DNA of 64,000 nucleotides, from contig NZ_JASNFN010000020.1 in the NCBI RefSeq assembly GCF_030731085.1, positions 20,277 through 84,276 of the forward strand. Reading direction: 5' to 3'. Source of the stretch: Blastococcus carthaginiensis (GTDB lineage Bacteria; Actinomycetota; Actinomycetes; Mycobacteriales; Geodermatophilaceae). This document shows positions 7,748-14,671 of the stretch, piece after piece; position 1 is the stretch's first letter, and every line of letters begins with the position of its first letter. The notes below the pieces were generated by a model, which saw only the letters and a list, made by a program, of their open reading frames with translations, did no database searches and was not told where the DNA came from. Both the position numbers and the translations under genes were made by a program.

Positions 7748-8316
7748 AGCTGCACCCCCAGGTGCTCGGCGACCAGCCCGCGGAGCTCGTCCACCGAGCT
7801 GACCGGGCCGGCCTCGGTGTGCACGAGCGCGCCGCCGGCGTCGACGAAGTAGGTGAACGGCAGCACGTTCAAGCCCAGCTCGGCCATCAGCTCGCCGTCG
7901 CCGTCGAACGCGCTGGGGAAGGTGACCCCGGCATCCTCGGCGAACGAGGCGGCCTGGGGCAGCCCGTCCTTGCTGATCACGCCGACCACCCGCACCTGGT
8001 CGCCGGCGACCTCGGAGAACTCCTGCAGGAGCGGCATCTCCTCTCGGCACGGCGGGCACCAGCTGCCCCACAGGTTGACCACCATGGGGACGCCGGGGGC
8101 GCGGGCCAGGTCGAGGGAGCCGCCGCCGGGGCAGTCGAAGGAGAGCGGCGGCAGGCGCTCGGCACCGGCGGCCTCCGCCGCCGGCTGCTCCGGGCAGGCG
8201 GCCAGCACCTCGGCGGGGGACGACGTCGGCGACGGCGCCGCGACTCCCGGGCTCTCACCGGAGCTGCAGCCGGCGACGGCGAGCAGCGCGACGGCGCCCA
8301 GCGCGAGACGGCGCAT
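7744..8316 (-). CDS. TlpA/ResA-like thioredoxin-fold lipoprotein
   Basis: A 190-residue exported protein with lipobox LLAVAGC (about residues 11-17) and a redox CxxC in WGSWCPPCREEM. The FVDAGG stretch after the cis-Pro region (NVLPFTYF) fits TlpA/ResA-type extracytoplasmic thiol reductases, which act in cytochrome c maturation or repair of periplasmic disulfides. The ATG shares one base with the nth stop (TGATG) and the stop overlaps the NUDIX start (GTGA). It is equivalent to Rv3673c beside marP. The target protein is not identifiable here; cytochrome c biogenesis genes are absent from the window. Confidence 0.88.
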   Translation of the reverse strand: MRRLALGAVALLAVAGCSSGESPGVAAPSPTSSPAEVLAACPEQPAAEAAGAERLPPLSFDCPGGGSLDLARAPGVPMVVNLWGSWCPPCREEMPLLQEFSEVAGDQVRVVGVISKDGLPQAASFAEDAGVTFPSAFDGDGELMAELGLNVLPFTYFVDAGGALVHTEAGPVSSVDELRGLVAEHLGVQL

Positions 8317-9116
8317 CACTCGGTGTCCGAGGCGGTCGGCGTCTTGACCAGCTTGAGACCGAGCTCGGGATCGACCGGGCCGATGCCGAACGACGGGCAC
8401 CACTGCGCCAGGCCGCACGCGCCGCAGGCGGCCTTCTTCGCGTGGCACACCCGGCGGCCGTGGAAGATCACCCGGTGGCTGAAGTCGGTCCACTCCTTCT
8501 TCGGCACGAGCTGGGCGATCTCGGCCTCGACCTTGACCGGGTCCTCCTCCGCGGTCCAACCGAACCGGCGCACGAGGCGGCCGAAGTGCGTGTCGACGGT
8601 GAGCCCCGGGACGCCGAAGGCGTTGCCCAGCACGACGTTCGCCGTCTTGCGCCCCACGCCCGGCAGGGTCACCAGGTCGGCCATCCGGGCCGGGACCTCG
8701 CCGTCGAAGCGCTCGACCAGGGCCTGGCTCAGCCCCAGCACCGAGTTCGCCTTGGCCCGGAAGAAGCCCGTGGGCTTGAGGATGGTCTCCAGATCCTCGC
8801 GGTCGGCGCCGGCGAGGGCGACCGCGTCGGGGTAGCGCGCGAAGAGCGTCGGCGTCACCTTGTTGACCATCTTGTCGGTGGTCTGCGCCGACAGGACCGT
8901 GGCGACCAGCAGCTCGAAGGCGTTGGTGAAGTCGAGCTCGCAGTGCGCGTCGGGGTGGAGAACGGCCAGCTCGCGGGCCATCCGGCGGGCCCGGCGGGTA
9001 CGGGCGAGCGGGGTCTCCCCCGGGTCGTACGGCGACGCCCCGGTCAGTGCGGCGGGGGTGGGGCGCCGGGCCCGGGTGGGGCGCGCGTAGGCCGGTGAGG
9101 ACGCGGGAGCGGACAC
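8316..9116 (-). CDS. nth: Endonuclease III (base-excision repair DNA glycosylase/AP lyase)
   Basis: Removes oxidised pyrimidines and nicks abasic sites. It has the helix-hairpin-helix LPGVGRKTANVV with the catalytic lysine, the catalytic aspartate in TVDTHFGRL, and a [4Fe-4S] motif C-x6-C-x2-C-x5-C (CHAKKAACGACGLAQWC). I chose GTG at 9116, giving 266 residues, because it precedes an N-terminal extension similar to that of M. tuberculosis Nth (Rv3674c). The frame stays open further upstream, but that would run into the divergent small gene. It is first in the overlapping nth-TlpA-NUDIX-cupredoxin-marP operon. Confidence 0.95.
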   Translation of the reverse strand: MSAPASSPAYARPTRARRPTPAALTGASPYDPGETPLARTRRARRMARELAVLHPDAHCELDFTNAFELLVATVLSAQTTDKMVNKVTPTLFARYPDAVALAGADREDLETILKPTGFFRAKANSVLGLSQALVERFDGEVPARMADLVTLPGVGRKTANVVLGNAFGVPGLTVDTHFGRLVRRFGWTAEEDPVKVEAEIAQLVPKKEWTDFSHRVIFHGRRVCHAKKAACGACGLAQWCPSFGIGPVDPELGLKLVKTPTASDTE

Positions 9117-9216
9117 GCGGTCGAGGGTATGCGGACCTGCTGACCCTCTTCCCGCGTGCCATGATCGAGGACGGACCGTTTCCCCCGTCCCGCCGACGAT
9201 GCAGAGGAGATCGGGA

Positions 9217-9456
9217 TTGGTCGCCCTCAGTGTCATCCTCTTCCCCCCGCTGCTGATCGCCTTCCTGCTGGTGATGGAGCGCGTCGAGGAACCCCTCCGC
9301 CGCCCCGCGTCCTCGCGCGAGGTCAGCGAGTTCCTGGACACGGCGACGCCCGGCGAGGTCGACACCCTCGCGACCTCGGGCGTCCGGCGCGCGCTGTTCC
9401 GCTGGCGGCGTCGTCGGCACCGCGGCCGGCGCTCCCAGAACCCGCCGCTGGTCTGA
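9217..9456 (+). CDS. Small single-span membrane protein (Rv3675 position)
   Basis: A 79-residue protein: an N-terminal membrane helix (SVILFPPLLIAFLLVM, about 5-20), a short acidic loop with SREVSEFLDTATPGEVDTLA, then a very basic Arg-rich tail. The start decision rests on AGAGGAGA six bases before a TTG; an in-frame ATG 18 bases upstream has no such site. Function unknown. M. tuberculosis has a small membrane protein gene (Rv3675) in the same slot between nth and crp, which supports this being a real gene. Confidence 0.62.
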   Translation: MVALSVILFPPLLIAFLLVMERVEEPLRRPASSREVSEFLDTATPGEVDTLATSGVRRALFRWRRRRHRGRRSQNPPLV

Positions 9457-9532
9457 CCGGGTGTGTCCTGTTCGGCTGCGACTGCCGTCCGGCGGTCAGG
9501 CCGACGACGAGGATCGCCAGGCGGTTGGCTCA

Positions 9533-10366
9533 TCAGCGCTTCGGGCGGCCCCGGCTGGTGAGGCTCCGCCACAGCTGGGTGAGCGGGTGGAACCGGGCCA
9601 CGACGACGAAGGCGTCGGTGGGCCGCAGGGTGCTGTCGAACCAGGTGTTGGTTCGCTCGTCACGGGACCGGGGGCGGTGGCGCCACAGGCCACCCGGGGT
9701 GCTGCGGTAAGCGTCTGTGATGAGCAGGCGCCGCGGATCCAGCTCGCCGGCCTGCCCGAGGTAGGCGGCCGCGTCCTGGGCGATCGCCTGGACGCGGGCG
9801 GGCACGGTCACGTCGGGGCACGGGTGCACGGCCCGTGGGTCGCCGGCGGCGGTGACCCAGGCGTCGTAGACCAGCGGGTTGCCGGTGCGCAGCACCACGA
9901 ACAGGGGCCGCAGCGGGGCGCGCCGCAGCTCTTCCTCCACGACGCGGCGCCACAGCGCGGCGGAGACGCCGCCGCCCTGGATGTCGGGCGCGACCCCCGC
10001 CGAGGCGGCGTACAGGACCCGCCGGCCGCCCCAACCGGCGCGCCGGCCGGACACCCAGCCCACCGGAGCGCCGGTCTCGTCGACGGCCACGTGCAGCACG
10101 TCGAGGCGGTCCAGCTGCTCATCTGACCAGTGCTGCGCCCAGAAGTCGCCCGTCGTGCCGTCGAAGGCCGCGGTGGCGACCGGGATGATCCGTTCCCGCA
10201 TCCGCTCTCGCGCCGCCGCCGGCATCTGCGCCACCGGATCCCACAGCAGTCCTTGCCGCCCGGGCCGCATCGACCGCGCCGAGGCGCCGGGGTAGAGCCG
10301 CTCGACCACCGGGTGCGTGCCACCGGCAGCGGCGGCCGCCGACGGCTGCGGTCCTCGTCTCGCCAT
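9533..10366 (-). CDS. GNAT-fold acetyltransferase-like protein
   Basis: A 277-residue protein. The central part has the GNAT acetyl-CoA loop pattern VAPDIQGGGVSAALWRRVVEE (split as VAPDIQGGGV and SAALWRRVVEE, about 136-156), preceded by a strand with PVGWVSGRRAGW. The rest gives no specific substrate. It is divergent from a TetR-family gene with a strong inverted repeat directly between the two starts, so it is probably the main target of that repressor. The ATG lies six bases from the operator palindrome, so the mRNA leader must be very short. Family call moderate, function unknown. Confidence 0.62.
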   Translation of the reverse strand: MARRGPQPSAAAAAGGTHPVVERLYPGASARSMRPGRQGLLWDPVAQMPAAARERMRERIIPVATAAFDGTTGDFWAQHWSDEQLDRLDVLHVAVDETGAPVGWVSGRRAGWGGRRVLYAASAGVAPDIQGGGVSAALWRRVVEEELRRAPLRPLFVVLRTGNPLVYDAWVTAAGDPRAVHPCPDVTVPARVQAIAQDAAAYLGQAGELDPRRLLITDAYRSTPGGLWRHRPRSRDERTNTWFDSTLRPTDAFVVVARFHPLTQLWRSLTSRGRPKR

Positions 10367-10371
10367 GCCCG

Positions 10372-10403
10372 CACCATAGTGGAGCGGTCGCTCTACTATG
10401 GTG
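10372..10403. promoter_or_regulatory. TetR-type operator palindrome between GNAT and TetR genes
   Basis: Two 15-base arms (CACCATAGTGGAGCG and CGCTCTACTATGGTG) flank GT, with one mismatch. The core GGAGCG-GT-CGCTCT is of the common TetR-family operator type. It lies between the two divergent start codons, so one bound dimer or dimer pair could silence both promoters. Confidence 0.75.
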
Positions 10404-10440
10404 GAAGCCCCGACGGAACGGGCCGCAGAGGAGGACGCCG

Positions 10441-11049
10441 ATGCCCCGGCCACGGGTCCACGCGCCCGACGTCGTCCTGGACGCCGCCGAGGAGCTGCTG
10501 GTCGAGCACGGCCGCGCGCAGCTGACCACCCGCGCCCTGGCCGAGCGGTCCGGCGCCTCCAACGGCAGCATCTACCACGCCTTCGGCTCGCTCGAGACCG
10601 TCGTGGGGGCTGCCTGGTTGCGCCGTGCGCGGCAGTTCCTCACCCTGCAGGCCACCGCCGTGGAGCAGGCGCTGGCCGCCGGCGACGGCCGGCGGGCGGT
10701 GCAGGCCGCGGCCGACGCGCCCGCCCGGCTCGCCGACGACGACCTGCGCGCCGCGCAGCTACTGGTCGCCCTGCAGCGCGACGACGTGCTCACCGACGCG
10801 GTGGCCGCACCCGTCGCCGAGGAGCTGCGGGCGCTCGACACCACCCTCGTGGCCGCCCTGCGCCGGCTGGCCCGGGCGGTCTGGGGCCGCGGTGACGCCG
10901 CCGCGGTGGACGTCGTCACCGTCTGCGTGGTGCGGCTGCCTGCCGCGCTGCTGTTCGGCGAGATCCGCACCGGGCGCGTCGATCCGCACACCCGGACCCA
11001 GCTCGCCGCCGCCGTCGGCGCCGTCCTCGACTGCGGCCCACCGCACTGA
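10441..11049 (+). CDS. TetR family transcriptional regulator
   Basis: A 202-residue protein with an N-terminal TetR helix-turn-helix (LTTRALAERSGASNGSIYHAFGSLETVVGAAW, spanning about 30-61; recognition helix NGSIYHAFG). The C-terminal ligand domain is Ala/Leu/Arg-rich and not diagnostic. ATG start after CAGAGGAGGACGCCG. The operator-like palindrome 38 bases upstream suggests autoregulation and control of the divergent GNAT-like gene. An enoyl-CoA hydratase family gene follows 47 bases downstream in the same direction and may be in the same transcript, which hints at an acyl-CoA or lipid-related ligand. That link is inference. Confidence 0.88.
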   Translation: MPRPRVHAPDVVLDAAEELLVEHGRAQLTTRALAERSGASNGSIYHAFGSLETVVGAAWLRRARQFLTLQATAVEQALAAGDGRRAVQAAADAPARLADDDLRAAQLLVALQRDDVLTDAVAAPVAEELRALDTTLVAALRRLARAVWGRGDAAAVDVVTVCVVRLPAALLFGEIRTGRVDPHTRTQLAAAVGAVLDCGPPH

Positions 11050-11096
11050 GCATGTCAGCACGCGCGCACCGCCACACCAACCCCGTAGGAGCCCCG

Positions 11097-11768
11097 ATGC
11101 CCACGCTGGAACGTCACGACGACGTCTTCGTCCTCGCCCTCGGCGACACCGAGAACCGCTTCCACCCCGACTGGCTGGCCGCGGTCGGCGCCGCCCTCGA
11201 CGAGGTGGAGGGAACCGACGGGCCCCGCGCCCTGGTCACCGTCGCCACGGGCAGGTTCTTCTCGAACGGCCTGGACCTGGACTGGCTGGGCGCCCATCCC
11301 GACCAGCACGAGGACTACGTCCGTGACGTCCACGCGCTGCTGGCCCGGGTACTGGCGCTGCCAGTGATCACGGTGGCAGCGCTGCAGGGGCACACCTTCG
11401 CCGCCGGCGCCATGCTGTCCCTCGCTCACGACCTGCGGGTGATGCGCGCCGACCGCGGCTTCTGGTGCCTGCCCGAGGCAGACATCGACATCCCGTTCAC
11501 CCGCGGCATGTCCGCGCTCATCCTGGCCCGGCTGGCTCCGCAGACCGGCCACGAGGCGATGACCACCGCGCGTCGCTACGGCGGGGGCGACGCACTCACC
11601 GCCGGCATCGTCGATCACGCCGTTCCCGAGGACGCCGTCCGCTCCACCGCCCTGCAACTCGCCGCCGCCCAGGCCGGCAAGGCCGGCACGACCCTCGCCA
11701 CCATCAAGACCCGCATGTACAGCCCGGTCCTCGACCTGCTGCGTGACCGCACCAACCCCCGCGGCTGA
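11097..11768 (+). CDS. Enoyl-CoA hydratase/isomerase family protein
   Basis: A 223-residue crotonase-fold protein. The two oxyanion-hole segments are visible: GRFFSNGLDLDWL (about 57-69) and GHTFAAGAMLSLAHDLRVM (about 97-115). The following CLPEADIDIPFTRGM is typical of delta3,delta2-enoyl-CoA isomerase-like members, with a single Glu rather than the two catalytic Glu residues of true hydratases. Isomerase is therefore a bit more likely than hydratase. The ATG follows GTAGGAGCCCCG; an upstream in-frame ATG at 11052 lacks a ribosome site. Probably co-transcribed with the TetR gene. Confidence 0.8.
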   Translation: MPTLERHDDVFVLALGDTENRFHPDWLAAVGAALDEVEGTDGPRALVTVATGRFFSNGLDLDWLGAHPDQHEDYVRDVHALLARVLALPVITVAALQGHTFAAGAMLSLAHDLRVMRADRGFWCLPEADIDIPFTRGMSALILARLAPQTGHEAMTTARRYGGGDALTAGIVDHAVPEDAVRSTALQLAAAQAGKAGTTLATIKTRMYSPVLDLLRDRTNPRG

Positions 11769-11953
11769 CGGCGTCATCACGCAGGACCCACTGGTCATGC
11801 CGGGGGACGCCCGGCCGCAGGAGCGACACGCGCCTGCCGGTGCACCAACGAGTGTCCGGCGCGCTCATCGGCATGACAGGGACCACAGCTCTGGACGACA
11901 GGGGCAGGAACGTGGACACACCCAGTGAGGACCACCCCGCCCCACCACTCGCC

Positions 11954-11985
11954 CGCTCGTGGCGGGGCCCTGCAGGGAGGCCGCC
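11954..11985 (+). repeat. CCCTGCAG-centred dispersed repeat, copy B
   Basis: The core CGCTCGTGGCGGGGCCCTGCAGG followed by AGGCCGC (written here in parts) closely resembles 63943-63974 on the plus strand and the minus strand of 5278-5307. All three copies lie outside genes. In this copy the second stem arm is not kept. Confidence 0.55.
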
Positions 11986-12020
11986 TCGCTCGGAGGAGGG
12001 ACGACCGGGCCACCGAACGG

Positions 12021-12047
12021 GTGACCGACCGCACAGGCACCTAGACT
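12021..12047 (+). promoter_or_regulatory. Probable crp promoter
   Basis: GTGACC at 12021-12026 and TAGACT at 12042-12047 are separated by 15 bases. TAGACT is the same -10 sequence as seen before tRNA-Pro at 20709. The start codon is about 50 bases further on. Confidence 0.45.
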
Positions 12048-12099
12048 CACGTCGGGCGCGGGCACCCCTGCGCCCGCAGACAGTGCGAGAGGACGTGCA

Positions 12100-12774
12100 G
12101 TGGACGAGGTGCTGGCCCAGTCGGGGCTCTTCCAGGGGCTCTCCGAGGACGCGGTGGACCCCGTCATCAGCCGTCTGGAGACGATCACCCTCCCCCGGGG
12201 TCGGGTGGTCTTCAACGAGGGCGAGCCGGGCGACAGCCTCTACATCGTCATGACGGGCAAGATCAAGCTCTCCCGCCGGTCCCCGGACGGCCGGGAGAAC
12301 GTGCTCGCGGTCATGGGGCCCTCCGACCAGTTCGGCGAGCTCTCGGTCTTCGACCCGGGGCCGCGCACCGCGACGGCCACCGCCGTCACGGACGTGAAGC
12401 TGGCGCGGATGCCGCAGTCGGTCCTGCTGCCCTGGATCGAGGCGCACCCGGAGATCGGTGAGCAGCTGCTGCGCGTGCTGGCCCGGCGCCTGCGCCGCAC
12501 CAACGACTCGGTCGCGGACCTGATCTTCACTGACGTCCCCGGCCGCGTGGCCAAGGCGCTGCTGCAGATGGCCGACCGGTTCGGCAGCCGCGACACCGAC
12601 GGCCTGCGGGTCAAGCACGACCTCACGCAGGAGGAGCTGGCCCAGCTGGTGGGCGCCTCCCGCGAGACGGTCAACAAGGCGCTCGCCGACTTCGTGCACC
12701 GCGGCTGGATCCAGCTGCAGGGCAAGTCCGTCGTCGTCCTCGACGAGGAGCGCCTGCGCCGCCGCGCGCGGTGA
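12100..12774 (+). CDS. crp: Crp/GlxR-type cAMP-responsive global regulator
   Basis: A 224-residue Crp/Fnr protein nearly identical in layout to actinobacterial GlxR/Crp (Rv3676). The cyclic-nucleotide jelly roll contains the binding-pocket segment FGELSVFDPGPRTATA (about 79-94). A long dimer helix follows, then a winged helix-turn-helix with LTQEELAQLVGASRETVNKAL. The segment LIFTDVPGRVAK is a GlxR/Crp hallmark. In related bacteria it controls central carbon metabolism, respiration and resuscitation genes. GTG start. Monocistronic, with a promoter upstream and an extremely stable hairpin downstream. Candidate Crp-like site noted upstream of acs. Confidence 0.96.
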   Translation: MDEVLAQSGLFQGLSEDAVDPVISRLETITLPRGRVVFNEGEPGDSLYIVMTGKIKLSRRSPDGRENVLAVMGPSDQFGELSVFDPGPRTATATAVTDVKLARMPQSVLLPWIEAHPEIGEQLLRVLARRLRRTNDSVADLIFTDVPGRVAKALLQMADRFGSRDTDGLRVKHDLTQEELAQLVGASRETVNKALADFVHRGWIQLQGKSVVVLDEERLRRRAR

Positions 12775-12788
12775 CACCACCGGACCGC

Positions 12789-12837
12789 TGAACGCGGGAG
12801 GCCCAGAACCACGACGGTTCTGGGCCTCCCGCGTTCA
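12789..12837. terminator. Perfect 22-bp hairpin after crp
   Basis: The arms 12789-12810 (TGAACGCGGGAGGCCC onward) and 12816-12837 are perfectly complementary, with a 5-base loop ACGAC. It starts 14 bases after the crp stop. No T tract follows, so it is a strong but U-less terminator or 3'-end stabiliser. Confidence 0.75.
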
Positions 12838-12853
12838 CTGCCCCCGGCGTCGA

Positions 12854-13068
12854 GGCAGCGGCTCAGCGGAGGTCGGGACGGCACCTGGCCGCGGTGTGGG
12901 CCCGGGGCGGGGCCCGGAGGGTCCCCCGCGGGAACACGGGCAGCGGCTCAGCGCCGATCGGGACGGCACCTGGCCGCGGTGTGGGCCCGGGGCGGGGCCC
13001 GGAGGGTCCCCCGCGGGAACACGGGCAGCGGCTCAGCGCCGATCGGGACGGCACCTGGCCGCGGTGTG
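12854..13068. repeat. 85-bp tandem repeat array, about 2.5 units
   Basis: Units begin GGCAGCGGCTCAGCG at 12854, 12939 and 13024, an exact 85-base period. Units 2 and 3 are identical over their shared length; unit 1 differs only at GCGGAGGTC versus GCGCCGATC. It fills the gap between crp and the NUDIX gene. A degenerate single relative is at 56523-56598. No gene is evident inside. Confidence 0.92.
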
Positions 13069-13078
13069 ACGCGGAGCG

Positions 13079-13870
13079 TCACGAAGAAAGGGGCACGGCC
13101 AGCCTGATGCGGGTGCCGTCGGGCAGCACCGCCCAGCGACCGTCGGGCGTCTCCTCGAACCGCGGGCTGATCGGGTGCATCGGCTGCGGCGGCGAGCCGG
13201 CCAGCGCGGCGGCGACGTCGGGGAACCCGGTCAGCTGGCCCAGCGTGTGGGACGTCGGTGGCAGCATCGGGCGGGCCCCGGCGTCCAGTTCCGCCAGGGC
13301 GGCGGCCGGGCGCAACCAGGCGGCCTCGTCGGCCTCGCCGGACACGTCCCGCGCCTCCTGGCCCACCGGCAGCGCGGCCGCGAAGAACTTGGTGTCGTAG
13401 CGGCGGGGCTCGACCGGCGGGGTGATCCAGTGCGCGAACGGGCGGAGCAGGTCCGACCGGAGGACCAGCCCCCGGTCGGCGAGCAGCTCGGCGAGCGACA
13501 GCTCGCGGCTGAGCAGCCCCTGCCGCTGCCGCTCCCAGTCGTCGCCCGAGACGTCCGGCACCACGCTGCCGTCGGGCAGGCCGGCCAGCAGGACGCCGGC
13601 CTCCTCGAAGGTCTCGCGCACCGCGGCGCAGACGAGTTCGCGGGCCGTGCGCTCGTCGCAGCCGAAGGCGGTGGCCCACTGCGCCGGGGCGGGGCCGGCC
13701 CAGCCGGTCTCGGTGTCGCCGTCGCGGGGGTCCACGCCCCCGCCGGGGTAGGCGGTCATCCCGCCGGCGAAGGGCATCCCCTTCGTGCGCCGCAGGAGGT
13801 AGACCTCCAGCCCCGGTTCGCCGTCGCGCAGCAGCAGGACGGTCGCCGCCTGCTTGGGCTCGGCGGTCAC
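13079..13870 (-). CDS. NUDIX hydrolase, NUDT19/NudL-like with split Nudix box
   Basis: A 263-residue protein. AYPGGGVDPRDGDTE (about 36-50) is the glycine half of the Nudix box, and the catalytic helix RELVCAAVRETFEEAGVLL comes about 30 residues later. An insertion between the two parts is typical of NUDT19-like acyl-CoA diphosphatases. The substrate is therefore plausibly an acyl-CoA or other nucleoside diphosphate, not certain. GTG start overlapping the RidA stop (GTGA). It is last in the DUF4177-RidA-NUDIX operon. M. tuberculosis has the metallo-hydrolase Rv3677c in this slot instead. Confidence 0.85.
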   Translation of the reverse strand: MTAEPKQAATVLLLRDGEPGLEVYLLRRTKGMPFAGGMTAYPGGGVDPRDGDTETGWAGPAPAQWATAFGCDERTARELVCAAVRETFEEAGVLLAGLPDGSVVPDVSGDDWERQRQGLLSRELSLAELLADRGLVLRSDLLRPFAHWITPPVEPRRYDTKFFAAALPVGQEARDVSGEADEAAWLRPAAALAELDAGARPMLPPTSHTLGQLTGFPDVAAALAGSPPQPMHPISPRFEETPDGRWAVLPDGTRIRLAVPLSS

Positions 13871-14346
13871 CGCAGCTCGACGGTGAGCTCGACCTCCACG
13901 GGGGCGCCCAGCGGCAGCTCGGCCACGCCCACGGCGCTGCGGGCGTGCTGCCCGGCCTCGCCGAAGATCCGGCCCATCAGCTCGCTGGCGCCGTTGACGA
14001 CGCGCGGCTGCCCGGTGAAGCCCTCGACGCTGGCCACGTACCCGACCACCCGGACGATGCGGGCCACCGAGTCCAGTCCCACCAGGTCGTCGACGGCGGC
14101 CAGCGCGTTGAGCGCGCAGACCTTGGCGTCGGCCGCGGCGGCCTCGACGTCGACCGATCCGCCGACCTTGCCGGTGCGGCGCAGCCCGCCGTCGACGAAC
14201 GGCAGCTGGCCGGAGGTGAACACCAGCGACCCGGCCCGCACGGCCGGCACGTAGGCGGCGACGGGCGCGGCCACCGGGGGCAGCCGGATGCCCAGCTCGG
14301 CGAGCCGGGCGTGCCAGCCCTGCGCCGGTGCGCCGGGCGCGGTCAC
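13867..14346 (-). CDS. RidA family (YjgF/YER057c/UK114) protein
   Basis: A 159-residue RidA-like protein. PAVRAGSLVFTSGQLPFVDGG (in two parts PAVRAGSLVFTSGQ and LPFVDGG) and the C-terminal ARSAVGVAELPLGAPVEVEL match the family's VxxSGQxP and RxxVGVxxLPxxxxVE blocks. The Arg that binds 2-aminoacrylate in true RidA is here in HARSAVGV. Canonical members hydrolyse reactive imines from PLP enzymes. This is the longer actinobacterial subgroup equal to Rv3678c, whose role is unclear. GTG start overlaps the DUF4177 stop, and the stop overlaps the NUDIX start, so all three are translationally coupled. Confidence 0.87.
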   Translation of the reverse strand: MTAPGAPAQGWHARLAELGIRLPPVAAPVAAYVPAVRAGSLVFTSGQLPFVDGGLRRTGKVGGSVDVEAAAADAKVCALNALAAVDDLVGLDSVARIVRVVGYVASVEGFTGQPRVVNGASELMGRIFGEAGQHARSAVGVAELPLGAPVEVELTVELR

Positions 14347-14513
14347 ACCGGCCGCTTGAGGTAGGCGACCAGCTGCTCGGCCCCACCAGGGCCGGGGAGC
14401 ACGGTGACCAGCTCCCAGCCGTCGACGCCCCAGGAGTCGAGGATCGCCTTGGTGTTGTGGACGAGCAGCGGGATGGTCGCGTACTCCCACTTCTGGCGGG
14501 CGGTTTCGCTCAT
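14343..14513 (-). CDS. DUF4177 small protein
   Basis: A 56-residue protein with the DUF4177 pattern: WEYATIPLLVHNTKAILDSWG then DGWELVTVLPGPGG (cut into short parts here) and the ending LVAYLKRPV. Function unknown. In actinobacteria it regularly precedes this RidA-like gene (Rv3678A-Rv3678c), and here the stop overlaps the RidA GTG. It is the first gene of the small operon that diverges from the ArsA-like pair. Confidence 0.85.
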   Translation of the reverse strand: MSETARQKWEYATIPLLVHNTKAILDSWGVDGWELVTVLPGPGGAEQLVAYLKRPV

Positions 14514-14659
14514 GGGGCCGACGCTAGCGCAGCCCCTCCGGTGAGGGGCCGCCACGGCCACCTCCGGGGGCCCGGGCCGGGCTCGCGAGACCCGGGGGCA
14601 CCTGCGGGCGGCGGCCGTGAGCTCCGCGACGGCGAGGGGCAGGAGGGTCGGCCGGCTCA

Positions 14660-14665
14660 TAGGCT
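14660..14665 (+). promoter_or_regulatory. -10 box for a leaderless arsA-like transcript
   Basis: TAGGCT ends six bases before the GTG start codon, so transcription would begin at or next to the start codon. The same arrangement is seen at 19755 and 62649. Confidence 0.5.
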
Positions 14666-14671
14666 GGGGCG

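Larger units (their letters stand above)
11769..12099. other. 331-bp intergenic region before crp
   Basis: I see no convincing gene here. It holds a copy of the CCCTGCAG-centred repeat (11954-11985) and, near its end, the probable crp promoter (12021-12047), leaving about 46 bases of untranslated leader before the crp GTG. Confidence 0.6.

Noticed and set aside
11743..11928. Short plus-strand frame after the enoyl-CoA hydratase gene
   Set aside because: It overlaps the end of that gene, has no ribosome binding site and no recognisable sequence.
12854..13068. CRISPR array
   Set aside because: The units are contiguous with no variable spacers, and no cas genes are present.
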